Shown here piece after piece: positions 45,459 to 54,539 of a stretch of DNA of 64,000 nt (position 1 is its first letter; the number at the start of each line of letters is the position of its first letter). Where the stretch lies: the NCBI GenBank assembly GCA_902810745.1, contig CADDYW010000012.1, positions 1 to 64,000 on the forward strand, read 5' to 3'. The notes under the pieces were generated by a model. It saw nothing but the letters and a program-made list of their open reading frames with translations. It had not been told where the DNA came from and made no database searches. The position numbers and the translations under genes were made by a program. Origin of the DNA: Chloroflexota bacterium. Its GTDB lineage: Bacteria > Chloroflexota > UBA6077 > FW602-bin22 > CADDYW01.

Positions 45459-46511
45459 GTGGCAGGACATACGCGAATTGACGTCGACGGCGAAGATTTC
45501 TTGATCAATGGCGAACCGACCTACGCGGGTCGCTGGTGGCAGGGGCACCGCGTCGAAGGGCTGCTTTTCAACTCGCGGATGGTGCAGGCGATATTCGACG
45601 ATCTCAATCCGGATACGCGTGACCGCTGGGCCTATCCGGATACCGGGACCTGGGATGCCGAGCGCAACGTGACCGAGCTCGTCGAGATGCTGCCCGAATA
45701 CTGTCGGCACGGTCTGCTCGCGGTCACACTGAACCTGCAGGGTGGCTGCCCAGAGAGCTACGGCAGGATTCAGCCGTGGATCAACACCGCGTTCACCGCC
45801 TACGGCGAGCTGCGCCCCGCGTATCTAGATCGACTGAAGCGCGTGCTCGAGCGGCTCGACGCGCTGGGGATGGTCGCGATCGTCGGCCTGTTCTACTTCG
45901 CGCAGGACGAGCGACTGCTCGACGAGGCGGCGGTGCGTCGCGGCGTCGACAACGCCGTCGGCTGGCTGCTCGACAACGGATTTGGCAACGTGATCGTCGA
46001 GGTCAGCAACGAGTGCGACGTGCCGCGCTACGAGCACGAGATCCTCCAGCCCCAGCGAGTCCACGAGCTGATCGAACAGGTGAGGTCGACGACGCGCAAT
46101 GGGCGACGGCTGCTGGTCGGAACGAGCTATCGCGGGCGGAGCGTGCCGGGCGAGAGGGTCGTCGGGGTGTCCGACGTCATTCTTCTGCACGGCAACGGCG
46201 TGACCGATCCAAGCTTCATCGGCGAGATGGTTCGGCGGACGCGCGCGCTCGCGACCTATCGCCCGATGCCGATCGTCTTCAACGAAGACGATCACTACGA
46301 CTTCGACAGGCCAGTCAACAACCTGACCGTGGCGCTGGCCAACCACGCGTCGTGGGGCTACTTCGACGCTGGTCCGGGAGCTGGCGGATTCTCCGCGCGC
46401 TCGGACTACGTCGAGGGTTTCCAGAACGTTCCGGTGAACTGGCGGATCAACACCGATCGCAAGCGCGCCTTCTTTGGCCTGATCAGATCGATCACCGGGC
46501 TGGCTGGCTGA
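45459..46511 (+). CDS. Glycoside-hydrolase-like TIM-barrel protein
   Basis: A 350-aa protein with no signal peptide. It has an N-terminal strand pair (FLINGEPTYAGRWWQGHRVEG) like sugar-binding lead-ins of GH-A clan enzymes, a barrel with GLLAVTLNLQGGCPESYG, ALGMVAIVGLFYF, VIVEVSNECDVP (candidate acid/base E) and PIVFNEDDHYD (candidate nucleophile E). It resembles GH5/GH2-like cellulase-fold hydrolases but I cannot place the family. The GTG at 45459 has GAGG 4 nt upstream. The DinB-like gene follows 45 bp later. Confidence 0.7.
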   Translation: MAGHTRIDVDGEDFLINGEPTYAGRWWQGHRVEGLLFNSRMVQAIFDDLNPDTRDRWAYPDTGTWDAERNVTELVEMLPEYCRHGLLAVTLNLQGGCPESYGRIQPWINTAFTAYGELRPAYLDRLKRVLERLDALGMVAIVGLFYFAQDERLLDEAAVRRGVDNAVGWLLDNGFGNVIVEVSNECDVPRYEHEILQPQRVHELIEQVRSTTRNGRRLLVGTSYRGRSVPGERVVGVSDVILLHGNGVTDPSFIGEMVRRTRALATYRPMPIVFNEDDHYDFDRPVNNLTVALANHASWGYFDAGPGAGGFSARSDYVEGFQNVPVNWRINTDRKRAFFGLIRSITGLAG

Positions 46512-46556
46512 TATCGCCCGGGACGGGATTCACGCGGAAAAACAGGAGCGCAGGCG

Positions 46557-47207
46557 ATGCCAGCGGTTTCCGTCTACCTCGAGCTTGGCTCGAAACGGGT
46601 GTTCGCGGCCGCGGTCGATTGGCCGGGCTGGTGCCGATCCGGGAAAGACGAGCGACAGGCGCTCGACGCGCTTGTCGCTGCCGCGCCTCGCTACGCTCCG
46701 GTTGCCGAGGAAGCGGGCATCTGGTTCCCGGGCACGATTGATCTCAGCTTTCAGGTCGTCGAAAGGCTCCCAGGATCGACCACGACCGACTTCGGGGCGC
46801 CCGCGGCGATCGCCACCCTTGATTTCGACCCATTGACCGCGGTGGATGCTACGCGATTGGGCACGCTGCTGGGTGCGGTCTGGAGGACCTTTGATCGTAT
46901 CGTCGAAGCAGCTCCGGCTGAGCTACGCAAGGGACCTCGCGGTGGCGGGCGCGACCGCGATGAGATTGTTGCGCACGTGCTCGGGGCCGAGGCGATGTAC
47001 GCGCGGAAGCTCGGGATTCGGCACCGGGAGCCGGCGGTCGGCGACCACGCCGCCATCGCGGCCCTCCGCGCTGAGATCGTTCAGACCTTCCGGGCGGCGA
47101 TCGACGGGCGATCGGTCGTCGAAAAGGGCTGGCCACCGCGCTACGCCGCGCGCCGCATTGCCTGGCACGTCCTCGACCATGCCTGGGAGATCGAGGAACG
47201 GAGATAG
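46557..47207 (+). CDS. DinB-like four-helix protein
   Basis: A 216-aa protein. The N-terminal 80 residues form a small alpha/beta part (VSVYLELGSKRVFAAAVDWPGW); the rest is a helical bundle with the metal-site pattern of DinB-like proteins, DRDEIVAHVLGAEAMYARKLG and RRIAWHVLDHAWEIEER. DinB folds often act as thiol-dependent transferases or stress proteins. Function here is unknown. It follows the GH-like gene on the same strand. Confidence 0.65.
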   Translation: MPAVSVYLELGSKRVFAAAVDWPGWCRSGKDERQALDALVAAAPRYAPVAEEAGIWFPGTIDLSFQVVERLPGSTTTDFGAPAAIATLDFDPLTAVDATRLGTLLGAVWRTFDRIVEAAPAELRKGPRGGGRDRDEIVAHVLGAEAMYARKLGIRHREPAVGDHAAIAALRAEIVQTFRAAIDGRSVVEKGWPPRYAARRIAWHVLDHAWEIEERR

Positions 47208-47368
47208 TAGCTGGGCGTACTGCAGCCTGTACCTTCCCTCGCAGGCACTTTCCTGGTGCGTCGCCGTCGTCCATGGTCAGCCGCGTCCGCTCGCAATGAA
47301 CGTCGCACGTTCGCACGTTCGTAGAAAGCGGTGCGCAGGTGGTCAAGCGATGGCTCGTCGCCCGGTAA

Positions 47369-48850
47369 TCACTCGTACGCCGCATCTTGCTCGAACGGGA
47401 ACAGCGGCCGACGGCGACGGTGGTAGCTGAAGAATGAGAGGTCCGAGGTGGTTACGCCGGGCGTGTTGACCAGGATGATCTGCGCGGCGATGGGCTCGTA
47501 GGCGGGACGCGGCGAGACGACGCCCTTGGCCACGACAACCTGCTTCCACTCGGGCCGAATACCCAGCGAGTACATCTGCTCGATGCTGGTGTTGCCGATA
47601 CGACGGCTGGTCAGCACGAGCGTGTGATCGTCGGTCGTCTCGAGGACGACGGTCGTGCCCGCGTTGAAATAGCGCCCGCCGCCGTGGATCGGCCGCCGCT
47701 CCTCGAACTGCCCGTCGGAGATCAGCCGAACGCGGCCGGTCACCTCGACCGGATCGCCGTGCAGCCGGTCGGTCTTGGCGCCGACGCGGAGCGTCAGCGT
47801 CGAGCCGACGCCGGCCGCGACGCACCGCGACACGGCCTCTGGATCGAACAGCGTCTGGAGGTAGCTACGCACGCCGAGGCGCCTGGCTTCGGCCAGCAGG
47901 ATCGTCGAGTCGGCCGGGCTTCCTCCGCCGATGTTGTCGCCGACGTCCATCAGGACGACCGGACCGCGTGGCGCCGAGGCGGCGAGCTTCAGGGCTTCGG
48001 TTGGCGACGGCGTATCGCCGATGAACTGGTCGCGTCGCTCCCACGCGCGGCGGGCTAGCCAGCGCGCGGCCTCGCGAGCCGCCAACGGATCGCCGTCGTG
48101 AACGGCCAGGAACGACATCCCCATCTCCGGTACGTCGGCGTAGGGATATCCTTCCGCGACGCTGGCCGAAAGCATCCCCGGCCGTGCGATGACCGCCTCG
48201 CAATCGGCCATCACGCTCTTCATCGGCTCCTCGCCGGTGAACTGCTTGACGATGTTGATGACCAGCGGCGGTGTTTCCAGCGCCTGCACGGGATGGATCT
48301 CGCCTTTGATCGTGCGCACGATCAGCTCGGCGCATTCGATCGCCCGTGGGGCCGGATCGAGGTGCGGGTTCGTGCGGTAGAACGTCGTGACGGTCACGTT
48401 CTCGATCATTCGCCGAGTCATGTTGCCGTGCAGGTCGAGCGCCAGGCCGATCGGCACCTCTGGCCCGACCAGCGCGCGGACCCGGGTGGCGATCTCGCCG
48501 TCGGCGTCGTGATACTCCTCCGAGACGGCCGCGCCGTGGTTCGCCAGCAAGACCCCGTCCCACGGGCCGTTTTGCTTGAGCAGATCGAGCATCTCGCCGA
48601 CGATGCGATCGAAGGCATGCTTGGTGATCATGCCGCTCGGCTCGGTCTGCGCGTAGAGCAGAGGAACGACATCGAATCCGAACCGCTCGCTCGCCTCGAG
48701 AAAGCCGGCGACGGTGCTGTGGGAGCCCTGGTATCGTCGGACGATCTCGTCGCCGCGCGCGATGCCGCTCGCCTCGAACTGCTGATAATCCGTCGGAGTC
48801 GGAGCGAACGTATTGGTCTCGTGGGAGAAGCCAAGCAGTGCGAGCCGCAT
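47369..48850 (-). CDS. M81-family metallopeptidase (MlrC-like)
   Basis: A 493-aa member of the microcystinase C (MlrC) family, which in its namesake completes peptide degradation; most relatives are uncharacterised. The N-terminus has LLGFSHETNTFAPTPTD, a metal-binding His is in FSHETNTF, and LALDLHGNMTRRM and the DVGDNIGGGSPAD stretch carry further ligands. The C-terminal domain (GSTLTLRVGAKTDRLHGDPVEVTG) is typical. The ATG has GGAGGT 6 nt upstream. It is the last gene of a minus-strand run with rtcB and archease, with which it has no obvious functional link. Confidence 0.88.
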   Translation of the reverse strand: MRLALLGFSHETNTFAPTPTDYQQFEASGIARGDEIVRRYQGSHSTVAGFLEASERFGFDVVPLLYAQTEPSGMITKHAFDRIVGEMLDLLKQNGPWDGVLLANHGAAVSEEYHDADGEIATRVRALVGPEVPIGLALDLHGNMTRRMIENVTVTTFYRTNPHLDPAPRAIECAELIVRTIKGEIHPVQALETPPLVINIVKQFTGEEPMKSVMADCEAVIARPGMLSASVAEGYPYADVPEMGMSFLAVHDGDPLAAREAARWLARRAWERRDQFIGDTPSPTEALKLAASAPRGPVVLMDVGDNIGGGSPADSTILLAEARRLGVRSYLQTLFDPEAVSRCVAAGVGSTLTLRVGAKTDRLHGDPVEVTGRVRLISDGQFEERRPIHGGGRYFNAGTTVVLETTDDHTLVLTSRRIGNTSIEQMYSLGIRPEWKQVVVAKGVVSPRPAYEPIAAQIILVNTPGVTTSDLSFFSYHRRRRPLFPFEQDAAYE

Positions 48851-48879
48851 CGTAGGACCTCCGTGGCTGATCAGATCTT

Positions 48880-49299
48880 CTAAATATCCAGGATGAGCCT
48901 CACTCGCGCGGGCGGGCCGGGCTCGACGGCGATCTCGTGATAGGTGACTGCCTTCACCAGCGGACCGAGCCGCCGGTGACGGCCCGGATCGAATCGCTCA
49001 CCGTGCAGGCGCGCGTCCAGTCCATTCGGGGAGAGGGACACGCACGCTCGGGCCGGCAGAAATCCCTCGGCGTCGATCAGGTAGAGTACCTCCTCGAGCA
49101 GACCGACGAGCAAGCGTGCTTGGTCGCTTCCCTCGACGTGTATGGAGCGCTCCTCGACAGGGCGAATCTGGCGTAGGTCGAACGTCACGGCGATGAGCGC
49201 GCGAACGGTCCTGGCGAACGCTTCGTCCAGCGATGGGCCCCACGCCGCGACGGCGACGTCAGCAGTGTGAGGAAGAAGACGAAAGCCGGCCCGGCTCAT
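48880..49299 (-). CDS. Archease, RtcB-activating protein
   Basis: A 139-aa protein of the archease family, which speeds RNA ligation and turnover of guanylylated RtcB. The conserved N-terminal LPHTADVAVAAWG contains the metal-site D14, and the C-terminal KAVTYHEIAV is diagnostic. Its ATG overlaps the rtcB stop by 4 bp (ATGA), so the two are translated together. It has the normal family length. Confidence 0.93.
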   Translation of the reverse strand: MSRAGFRLLPHTADVAVAAWGPSLDEAFARTVRALIAVTFDLRQIRPVEERSIHVEGSDQARLLVGLLEEVLYLIDAEGFLPARACVSLSPNGLDARLHGERFDPGRHRRLGPLVKAVTYHEIAVEPGPPARVRLILDI

Positions 49300-50951
49300 C
49301 CCTTGACGACGACCCGCGGTCGCAGGCGTGCCACCTTGCGGGCAATTCCAGCCTGCTCGCAGACGTCCACGACATCGGCGACGTCTTTATAGGCAAGCGA
49401 CGCTTCCTCGGCCAGCGCGCCAGGGCTGGGCGTCCGCACGAGAATACCGCGGCGCGCGAGCTCGGCGACGAGGTCGACACCCCGCAGCTGCTTCTTGGCG
49501 GCAGAGCGCGACAGGTGGCGACCGGCACCGTGACAGATCGAGCCGAAGGTGTCGGTCATTGCCTGCTCGGTTCCGACCGCGACAAACGAGTAGCGCCCCA
49601 TGTCTCCGGGGATCAGGACCGGCTGTCCAACGGGCCGGTACCGTTCGGGAATCTCCGGATGGCCCGCCGGGAAGGCACGCGTCGCGCCTTTCCGGTGAAC
49701 GAGCACCGTCTCCTCGCGTCCGTCGATCGTATATCGCTCGAACTTGGCGACGTTGTGCGCGACGTCGTAGACAATCTCGAGGTCGACCGCGCCAAAGACC
49801 TCGCGGAATGCCCGGCGTGCGCGGTAGGTCAAGCCCTGGCGATTGTTGAACGCGAAGTTCGCCGCCGCTTGCATCGCGCCGAGGTAGCGCTGTCCCTCGG
49901 GGCTCTGAATCGGGGCACAGGCGAGCTGTCGGTCCGGCAGGGTGATGCCGTAGCGGCGCATCGCCTCGCCCATCAAGTCGAGGTAATCCTGGCAGACCTG
50001 GTGGCCGAGGCCGCGCGACCCGGAGTGAACGAACACGCAGACCTGCCCGACCTCCAGCTCCATCGCGGCAGCCGCGACGCGATCGTAGATCTCGTCGACG
50101 ACCTGGACCTCGAAGAAGTGATTTCCAGAGCCGAGCGTTCCAAGCTGATTGAACCCGCGATCGATTGCCCGCTTGCTGACGGCGTCTGGATCTGCTCCCT
50201 CGAGCCGGCCCCGAGATTCGATCATCTCCAGGTCCGCGCGTGTCGCGTATCCGTGCTCGACCGCCCACTCGACCCCGAGTGCAAGCACGGCCGTCACGTC
50301 GCGTCGCTCGATCGGCAGGCCATCGTGAACGCCCACGCCGGACGGGATCGCCCGGAAAAGCGCATCGGCCAATCGCTCCTTCTGGCGTTCGAGGTCAGCA
50401 TCGCGCAGCGGGGTTCGGAGGAGCCTGACGCCACAGTTGATATCGAAGCCGATGCCGCCGGGCGACACGACGCCGTCCCTGGCCCGGACCGCGGCGACGC
50501 CGCCCACGGGAAAGCCGTAACCCCAGTGGCAGTCAGGCATCGCCAGCGCTGCCCCCACGATTCCGGGCAACGACGTGACGTTGGCAAGCTGCTCGAGGGC
50601 CGGGTCGGAGCGCAGCTCTTCGAGCAACGTCGCGTTGGCTACGAGGATGGCGGGAACACGCATGTGGGACCGCGCGCTCGCCGGAATCCGGTAGCGGCAC
50701 GGGCCGGCCGGCTCCAGCGGCAAGGGGCCTCGGGGCGCTCTTGGCGCTTCGGTCGCGTGTCCACCGGCTGGCGACTCGTCCACGTGACTCATTCCCTCCC
50801 TGGGTGCAGGCGGGTCGACCGTATCAGTCGCACCCGCCAGGTAATCGGCGACGGCCTCGCGAAAGGCATTGCGCTCGGCGCGCTTGGATGCGCGTTTATC
50901 GGCGAGCTTGATCTCGCGTTTCTCGCGTCGTTCCTTCTTCGTCGCGCTCAT
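49296..50951 (-). CDS. rtcB: RNA-splicing ligase RtcB with N-terminal extension
   Basis: Joins RNA 3-prime-phosphate or 2,3-cyclic phosphate ends to 5-prime-OH ends with GTP and Mn2+. Core motifs are intact: MPDCHWGYGFPVGG, SPGGIGFDINCGVRLL with a metal Cys, GTLGSGNHFFEVQ, VHSGSRGLGHQV, and the guanylylated His (about H474) in CHGAGRHLSR. The protein is 551 aa, against about 480 for most RtcB, because residues 1-75 form a Lys/Arg-rich, otherwise disordered tail (TKKERREKREIKLADKRASK), which may bind RNA. The ATG at 50951 is the only start that includes this tail; a Met at residue 54 would remove it. Confidence 0.93.
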   Translation of the reverse strand: MSATKKERREKREIKLADKRASKRAERNAFREAVADYLAGATDTVDPPAPREGMSHVDESPAGGHATEAPRAPRGPLPLEPAGPCRYRIPASARSHMRVPAILVANATLLEELRSDPALEQLANVTSLPGIVGAALAMPDCHWGYGFPVGGVAAVRARDGVVSPGGIGFDINCGVRLLRTPLRDADLERQKERLADALFRAIPSGVGVHDGLPIERRDVTAVLALGVEWAVEHGYATRADLEMIESRGRLEGADPDAVSKRAIDRGFNQLGTLGSGNHFFEVQVVDEIYDRVAAAAMELEVGQVCVFVHSGSRGLGHQVCQDYLDLMGEAMRRYGITLPDRQLACAPIQSPEGQRYLGAMQAAANFAFNNRQGLTYRARRAFREVFGAVDLEIVYDVAHNVAKFERYTIDGREETVLVHRKGATRAFPAGHPEIPERYRPVGQPVLIPGDMGRYSFVAVGTEQAMTDTFGSICHGAGRHLSRSAAKKQLRGVDLVAELARRGILVRTPSPGALAEEASLAYKDVADVVDVCEQAGIARKVARLRPRVVVKG

Positions 50952-50987
50952 GGCTCCGACAGGATTATTCCCGCGACAGCAGGACGT

Positions 50988-51590
50988 TCATTCGACATCG
51001 AGTTTAGCACACGGCTGCTCAACGAGGCAGCACCGGATCATCTCGTAAACGCAGATCCCAAATGCCATCGCGACGTTCAGCGAATTGCCCATGCCATACA
51101 TGGGAATCTCGACGACGACGTCGGCAAGGGACAGTACCTCATCGTCGACTCCCTGTCGCTCGTGGCCCAGTACCAGGCAGAGTGGAAAGCGGTACTGAGC
51201 GCACGTGTAATCGACGCTGCGACGTGTCTGCTCGAGCACGACGATCTGAGTACCGCTGGACTTCAGCTCTCGAATGACTTGGACCGTGTCGGGCCGATAC
51301 TCCCAGGGAACATACTGGACAGTATGGATCGCCGTTTTGGCGATGACGCGACCGGCGCGCTCGGCGATCCAGGAAGGCCTGGTGTCGCCCGGGACCGGCG
51401 GGTAACCGGTGATCCCGCAGAGATACAGCTTCCGGACTAGCGCCGCGTCGCTCAGTCGAAAGATCAGCCCGACGTTCATCAGGCTGCGGATGTTATCGCA
51501 GACGACGAAGATCGGGTGGCGCGGCAGTCGTGCGAACTCTTCTGGACTCGGCTTTCGGGCAACGAGCTCGGCCGTGGTCAGCTTTTCCAT
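50988..51590 (-). CDS. TrmH/SpoU family RNA 2-prime-O-methyltransferase
   Basis: A 200-aa SPOUT enzyme. The three SAM-knot motifs are readable: motif 1 DNIRSLMNVGLIFRLSDA (about 32-49), motif 2 PLCLVLGHERQGVDDEVL and motif 3 VEIPMYGMGNSLNVAMAFG. It lacks an N-terminal L30e-like domain, as in TrmL-like and YibK-like members. It lies 36 bp upstream of rtcB, so RNA modification and RNA ligation are co-transcribed. Target nucleoside unknown. Confidence 0.9.
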   Translation of the reverse strand: MEKLTTAELVARKPSPEEFARLPRHPIFVVCDNIRSLMNVGLIFRLSDAALVRKLYLCGITGYPPVPGDTRPSWIAERAGRVIAKTAIHTVQYVPWEYRPDTVQVIRELKSSGTQIVVLEQTRRSVDYTCAQYRFPLCLVLGHERQGVDDEVLSLADVVVEIPMYGMGNSLNVAMAFGICVYEMIRCCLVEQPCAKLDVE

Positions 51591-51632
51591 TGCGTTCAGA
51601 AAAAGTATACCGCGCCGGACAGCGGTCGCGCG

Positions 51633-52493
51633 TCAGTTTTGGGGCGCGACGAGATCAGCGCGAACCGCGAGGCGCCGGGTGTAGTCGTTCAGGCTCGGAG
51701 CCCACTCACCCGCGCAGGTTATCAGCACGACGGAGGCCCGACCGGTTGGGCGTAGCACCGAGAGATCGTCTGGAGATACGATCCGAACCTGCACCACGCG
51801 GTACTCGAAGCGCTGTTCCCTGCTGAAGACACGGATCGTGTCGCCAACGCGCACGCGATGCAGGTCGCGGAATATGCTGCCGTCGTGACGGCTCTCCACG
51901 TGGCCGAGCAGGACGGCAGTACCCACCTGCCCGGCTCCGGCGGTGAACTGGCCGTGTCCGACCTTGAACGATGGCACCTGCCAGGTTTTCTCGCCGCCGC
52001 TCTCGATCAGCGGTGCAGGTACGACCTCCGCCACGAGGTTGATACTTGGAATCTGCAGTCGCGTGATCGGGAGCCACTGGACGTTGGCACGCGGGGGAAC
52101 GATCCGCGTCGCCGTCGGTTCCGCCGTGGCTGACGGGATGACCACGTGGCCACCGGCCGAGGGGAACCGAGAGACCGTCTCGGGTGGCGCCGGTCGATGG
52201 GACGTCGGAACGCGGCTGGCGCTGTCGCGAACGGCCGTCGGCGTGGGGGGATGGGGGGTTGGATTCGGCTGTGCTTCGAGCGGGAGAGGCGTCGGCGATG
52301 CCGCCAGTCGCGGCGAATCCACCAGGACCCTCGCCGCCGAGTGCTGCCTGGGCTGGCGCTCGCTCGCGTGGACGGTCCGCGGTGACGCGGTATCGTTCCC
52401 GTGGCGCGCGAATTGACCGGCGGGCTCGAGGGCGAGGAGCGCGAAGCTGGCGACGACGAGCAGCGTCGCGATGCTGGAAGCCAACGGTCGCAT
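51633..52493 (-). CDS. Class E/F-like sortase
   Basis: A 286-aa membrane-bound transpeptidase. After a signal anchor (about residues 5-23) and a long Pro/Thr/Arg-rich linker, the sortase domain (about 135-286) has the catalytic His in VLLGHVES (about H198), Cys in VVLITCAGE (about C260) and Arg in YTRRLAV (about R274). The closest description is the class E/F sortase of Actinobacteria and Chloroflexota. The ATG at 52493 has GGAG 8 nt upstream. No LPxTG substrate gene was noticed nearby. Confidence 0.85.
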   Translation of the reverse strand: MRPLASSIATLLVVASFALLALEPAGQFARHGNDTASPRTVHASERQPRQHSAARVLVDSPRLAASPTPLPLEAQPNPTPHPPTPTAVRDSASRVPTSHRPAPPETVSRFPSAGGHVVIPSATAEPTATRIVPPRANVQWLPITRLQIPSINLVAEVVPAPLIESGGEKTWQVPSFKVGHGQFTAGAGQVGTAVLLGHVESRHDGSIFRDLHRVRVGDTIRVFSREQRFEYRVVQVRIVSPDDLSVLRPTGRASVVLITCAGEWAPSLNDYTRRLAVRADLVAPQN

Positions 52494-52585
52494 CTTGTGC
52501 TCTCCGTTCGCGTCGGGTCTGCCGGGCGGGAGGCAAGATGCTTGCCATAAAGTGAGCACGAGCTCCGGACGCTGGAGGTCACGAC

Positions 52586-52768
52586 GTGGTGCGCGTCTTT
52601 TTCAAGAATGGCCACGAGGGAGCCGTAACGGCGGCGACAACGGTCAAGGTCGAACGGGACGCCAACTACACGATGGTGCAGCCACTCGTCCTGGTGTGCT
52701 ACGACGCGGCACGCAACGAGGTCGGACGGTTCAAGTGGGACGAGCTCATCGGCTACGCGATTGAATGA
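52586..52768 (+). CDS. Small conserved-type protein of unknown function
   Basis: A 60-aa protein starting at a GTG (52586) with GGAGG 7 nt upstream. The sequence has a beta-rich pattern (VRVFFKNGHEGAVTAATTVKVE, LVLVCYDAARNEVGRFKWDELIGYAIE) reminiscent of small SH3-like or PilZ-like folds. I do not recognise a family. It is divergent from the sortase gene. Confidence 0.6.
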   Translation: MVRVFFKNGHEGAVTAATTVKVERDANYTMVQPLVLVCYDAARNEVGRFKWDELIGYAIE

Positions 52769-52999
52769 TCGGGCACCGGTTGGAACCTCGTGGGCGGACG
52801 CCCGATCCGCAGACCAGCCGGATGGTCGGACGTGGGCCCCACAGATGGGTAATTTTGACCGACCGGCATGAGGTATCTCTCTCATTCGCGAGGTGCCGTC
52901 GCAGACCGACAATGTGGCATAGGGCCAGCTCGAAGTACCCTGACCCAACCGGGTCTCCGCCTCGCGCTCGCCCGGATCTCGTGAGAGGAGTTGTTCGTC

Positions 53000-53266
53000 G
53001 TGAGCCGTCTGACCAGTGTGATCCGTTCATCCCAATGGGAGTATAAGACACTCTCGCTCCACCCTCGGGACATGATCATCCTGGAGGATGGAGTCCCGAG
53101 TGTTCAGATCACCGCCGGAGTTTCGCCGATCGTAGCCTTTCATACGATGGCGCAAGATCTCGGAGAGGACGGCTGGGAACTGGTTTCGACCGACGGATTC
53201 AAATACTGGGTGTTCAAACGTTCGGTGACGTCGCGCCGAGCTCCGCACGACGACGAAGCAACCTGA
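53000..53266 (+). CDS. DUF4177-like small protein
   Basis: An 88-aa protein resembling DUF4177: SSQWEYKTLSL near residue 11, an internal VAFHTMAQDLGEDGWELVSTDGFKYWVFKR that carries the family WELV and FKR signatures. The GTG at 53000 has GAGGAG about 9 nt upstream. It has no known function; the family is widespread in bacteria and phages. Confidence 0.7.
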   Translation: MSRLTSVIRSSQWEYKTLSLHPRDMIILEDGVPSVQITAGVSPIVAFHTMAQDLGEDGWELVSTDGFKYWVFKRSVTSRRAPHDDEAT

Positions 53267-54060
53267 GTCTCTGGGCAGCGCGGGACGGAGCGACGATTAC
53301 CTGCGGACCGTCCCGCGTCGCGGTGCGTTCGTCCTGGCGAAAGGGTGGCACCCACATATGCGAACAACGCGGGCGGCCGGCAGCACCGGAACTCCGGAGC
53401 TTTCGCGCACCGCTGCGCCCTGCTGGAGTGCGTCGGAGCGGTTCCGATGCCCGCGGTGCCCACGTCCCAAAATCAGCCGTTTCACCGGACCTCTCGGCCC
53501 TTCTCGGGTGCCCGACGACGTCCGCGAGCGCGAACCGAATCTCGGGCACTGCTTCGACCAGGCCGCCATGACGGACTTCTCCGCGCATCCCAGCCGCGCA
53601 ATGACGGTGTGCGCCGGGGGTCACCTGGATAACGACGATTGGCGCTCGAGACAAGGGCGCGTGACGATACCCGGGCGCGCGAGGAGCTAGCGCGCCCGGT
53701 GCTGCCGACGATCTTCGTCGGTCCGAGGCTACCCGGGCAGCGTCGCGCAGTGCACCGGCGACCATTCCTGAGCTACGATCGCTGGCGAAGACGACGGAGC
53801 GCCGCGAGGACTTCGGGAGCGCGGCGGCAGGTAGCGCGGATTCGATGCTGGGACGACGACTGCTGACAACCGGGCAGACGGATCGCCCGAACAGAACCGT
53901 GTGCTTTCCTGGCGCTGGTCTGATCCGAGTATCGCCGACTTCACCCAGCCGGGCGGTGTCGTCCCGGATCCGAGCGACCGACTGGCCGCACCTCTCGGTT
54001 TTGGCGGATTGGTCCCAGAACGCAGGGAGACAGGAGGTTCCTGAAGACTGGCAGCTGCTT
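53267..54060. other. About 800 bp without a convincing gene, with GC hairpins
   Basis: Short frames are open here but none has a ribosome site with sensible protein sequence. Two strong hairpins are present: CGCGGGACGG/CCGTCCCGCG at 53279-53288 and 53308-53317, and CCGGGCGCGC/GCGCGCCCGG at 53671-53680 and 53690-53699 with a 9-nt loop. The first lies just after the DUF4177 gene and may end it. No T-runs are seen. Confidence 0.5.
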
Positions 54061-54147
54061 TGGTACCGAGGAGGGGATTCGAACCCCTATGCCCTCATCG
54101 GGCGACGGATTTTAAGTCCGCTGCGTCTGCCGTTCCGCCACCTCGGC
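54061..54147 (-). tRNA. tRNA-Leu (anticodon TAA)
   Basis: On the minus strand the acceptor stem GCCGAGG (54147-54141) pairs with CCTCGGT (54071-54065), followed by the discriminator A and an encoded CCA (54063-54061). The anticodon loop reads CTTAAAA, giving TAA, the T-arm has GGTTCGAATCC and a long variable arm is present, as expected for Leu. The total is 87 nt. Confidence 0.95.
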
Positions 54148-54228
54148 GCGCTGGCCGCCCGCGTCGGCGTCGGCAGCCAGTATCCATAGGATACCATGGC
54201 GCGCGTGACGGCGCCAACCGCGGCGCGT

Positions 54229-54432
54229 TCAGAAAAGCCCGCGCACGATGAGCAGAAAGCCCAGCGCCATGAACGGAATCCCGACGATCGCGCCGATGCC
54301 GGTGATCGTTAGCAGTGCTCCGACCAGCAGCAGCACGAAGCCGATCAGGAGAGCGATGAGGCGGCCGGTGAGCGCGAGGATCGCGGTAAGAACGCGCCAG
54401 ACGAACCGGATCGGCCAGAGAAGAATCTGCAT
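54229..54432 (-). CDS. Small two-helix membrane protein
   Basis: A 67-aa protein with a first hydrophobic segment (about 6-22) and a long Gly-rich second one (about 27-64, LIGFVLLLVGALLTITGIG). The ATG has GGAGG 6 nt upstream. No family is recognised; such small proteins are common near tRNA genes in this kind of genome. Confidence 0.65.
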   Translation of the reverse strand: MQILLWPIRFVWRVLTAILALTGRLIALLIGFVLLLVGALLTITGIGAIVGIPFMALGFLLIVRGLF

Positions 54433-54539
54433 GGTGTTCCTCCATCCCCACGCTGAGTGCCAGGACGATTGAGAGCCACGCTGTGGAACCGAGCGCTCAG
54501 TACCCAGACGTGATCCCCCGACGCTGAGGTACGTCCACT

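Noticed and set aside
49233-51440. A 735-codon open frame on the plus strand opposite archease, rtcB and trmH
   Set aside because: It is antisense to three genes with intact family motifs; its own translation is low-complexity Arg/Asp/Ala-rich, as expected in GC-rich DNA.
53214-53765. A 183-codon minus-strand frame in the gene-poor region
   Set aside because: It overlaps the DUF4177 gene, has no ribosome site and no coherent fold pattern.
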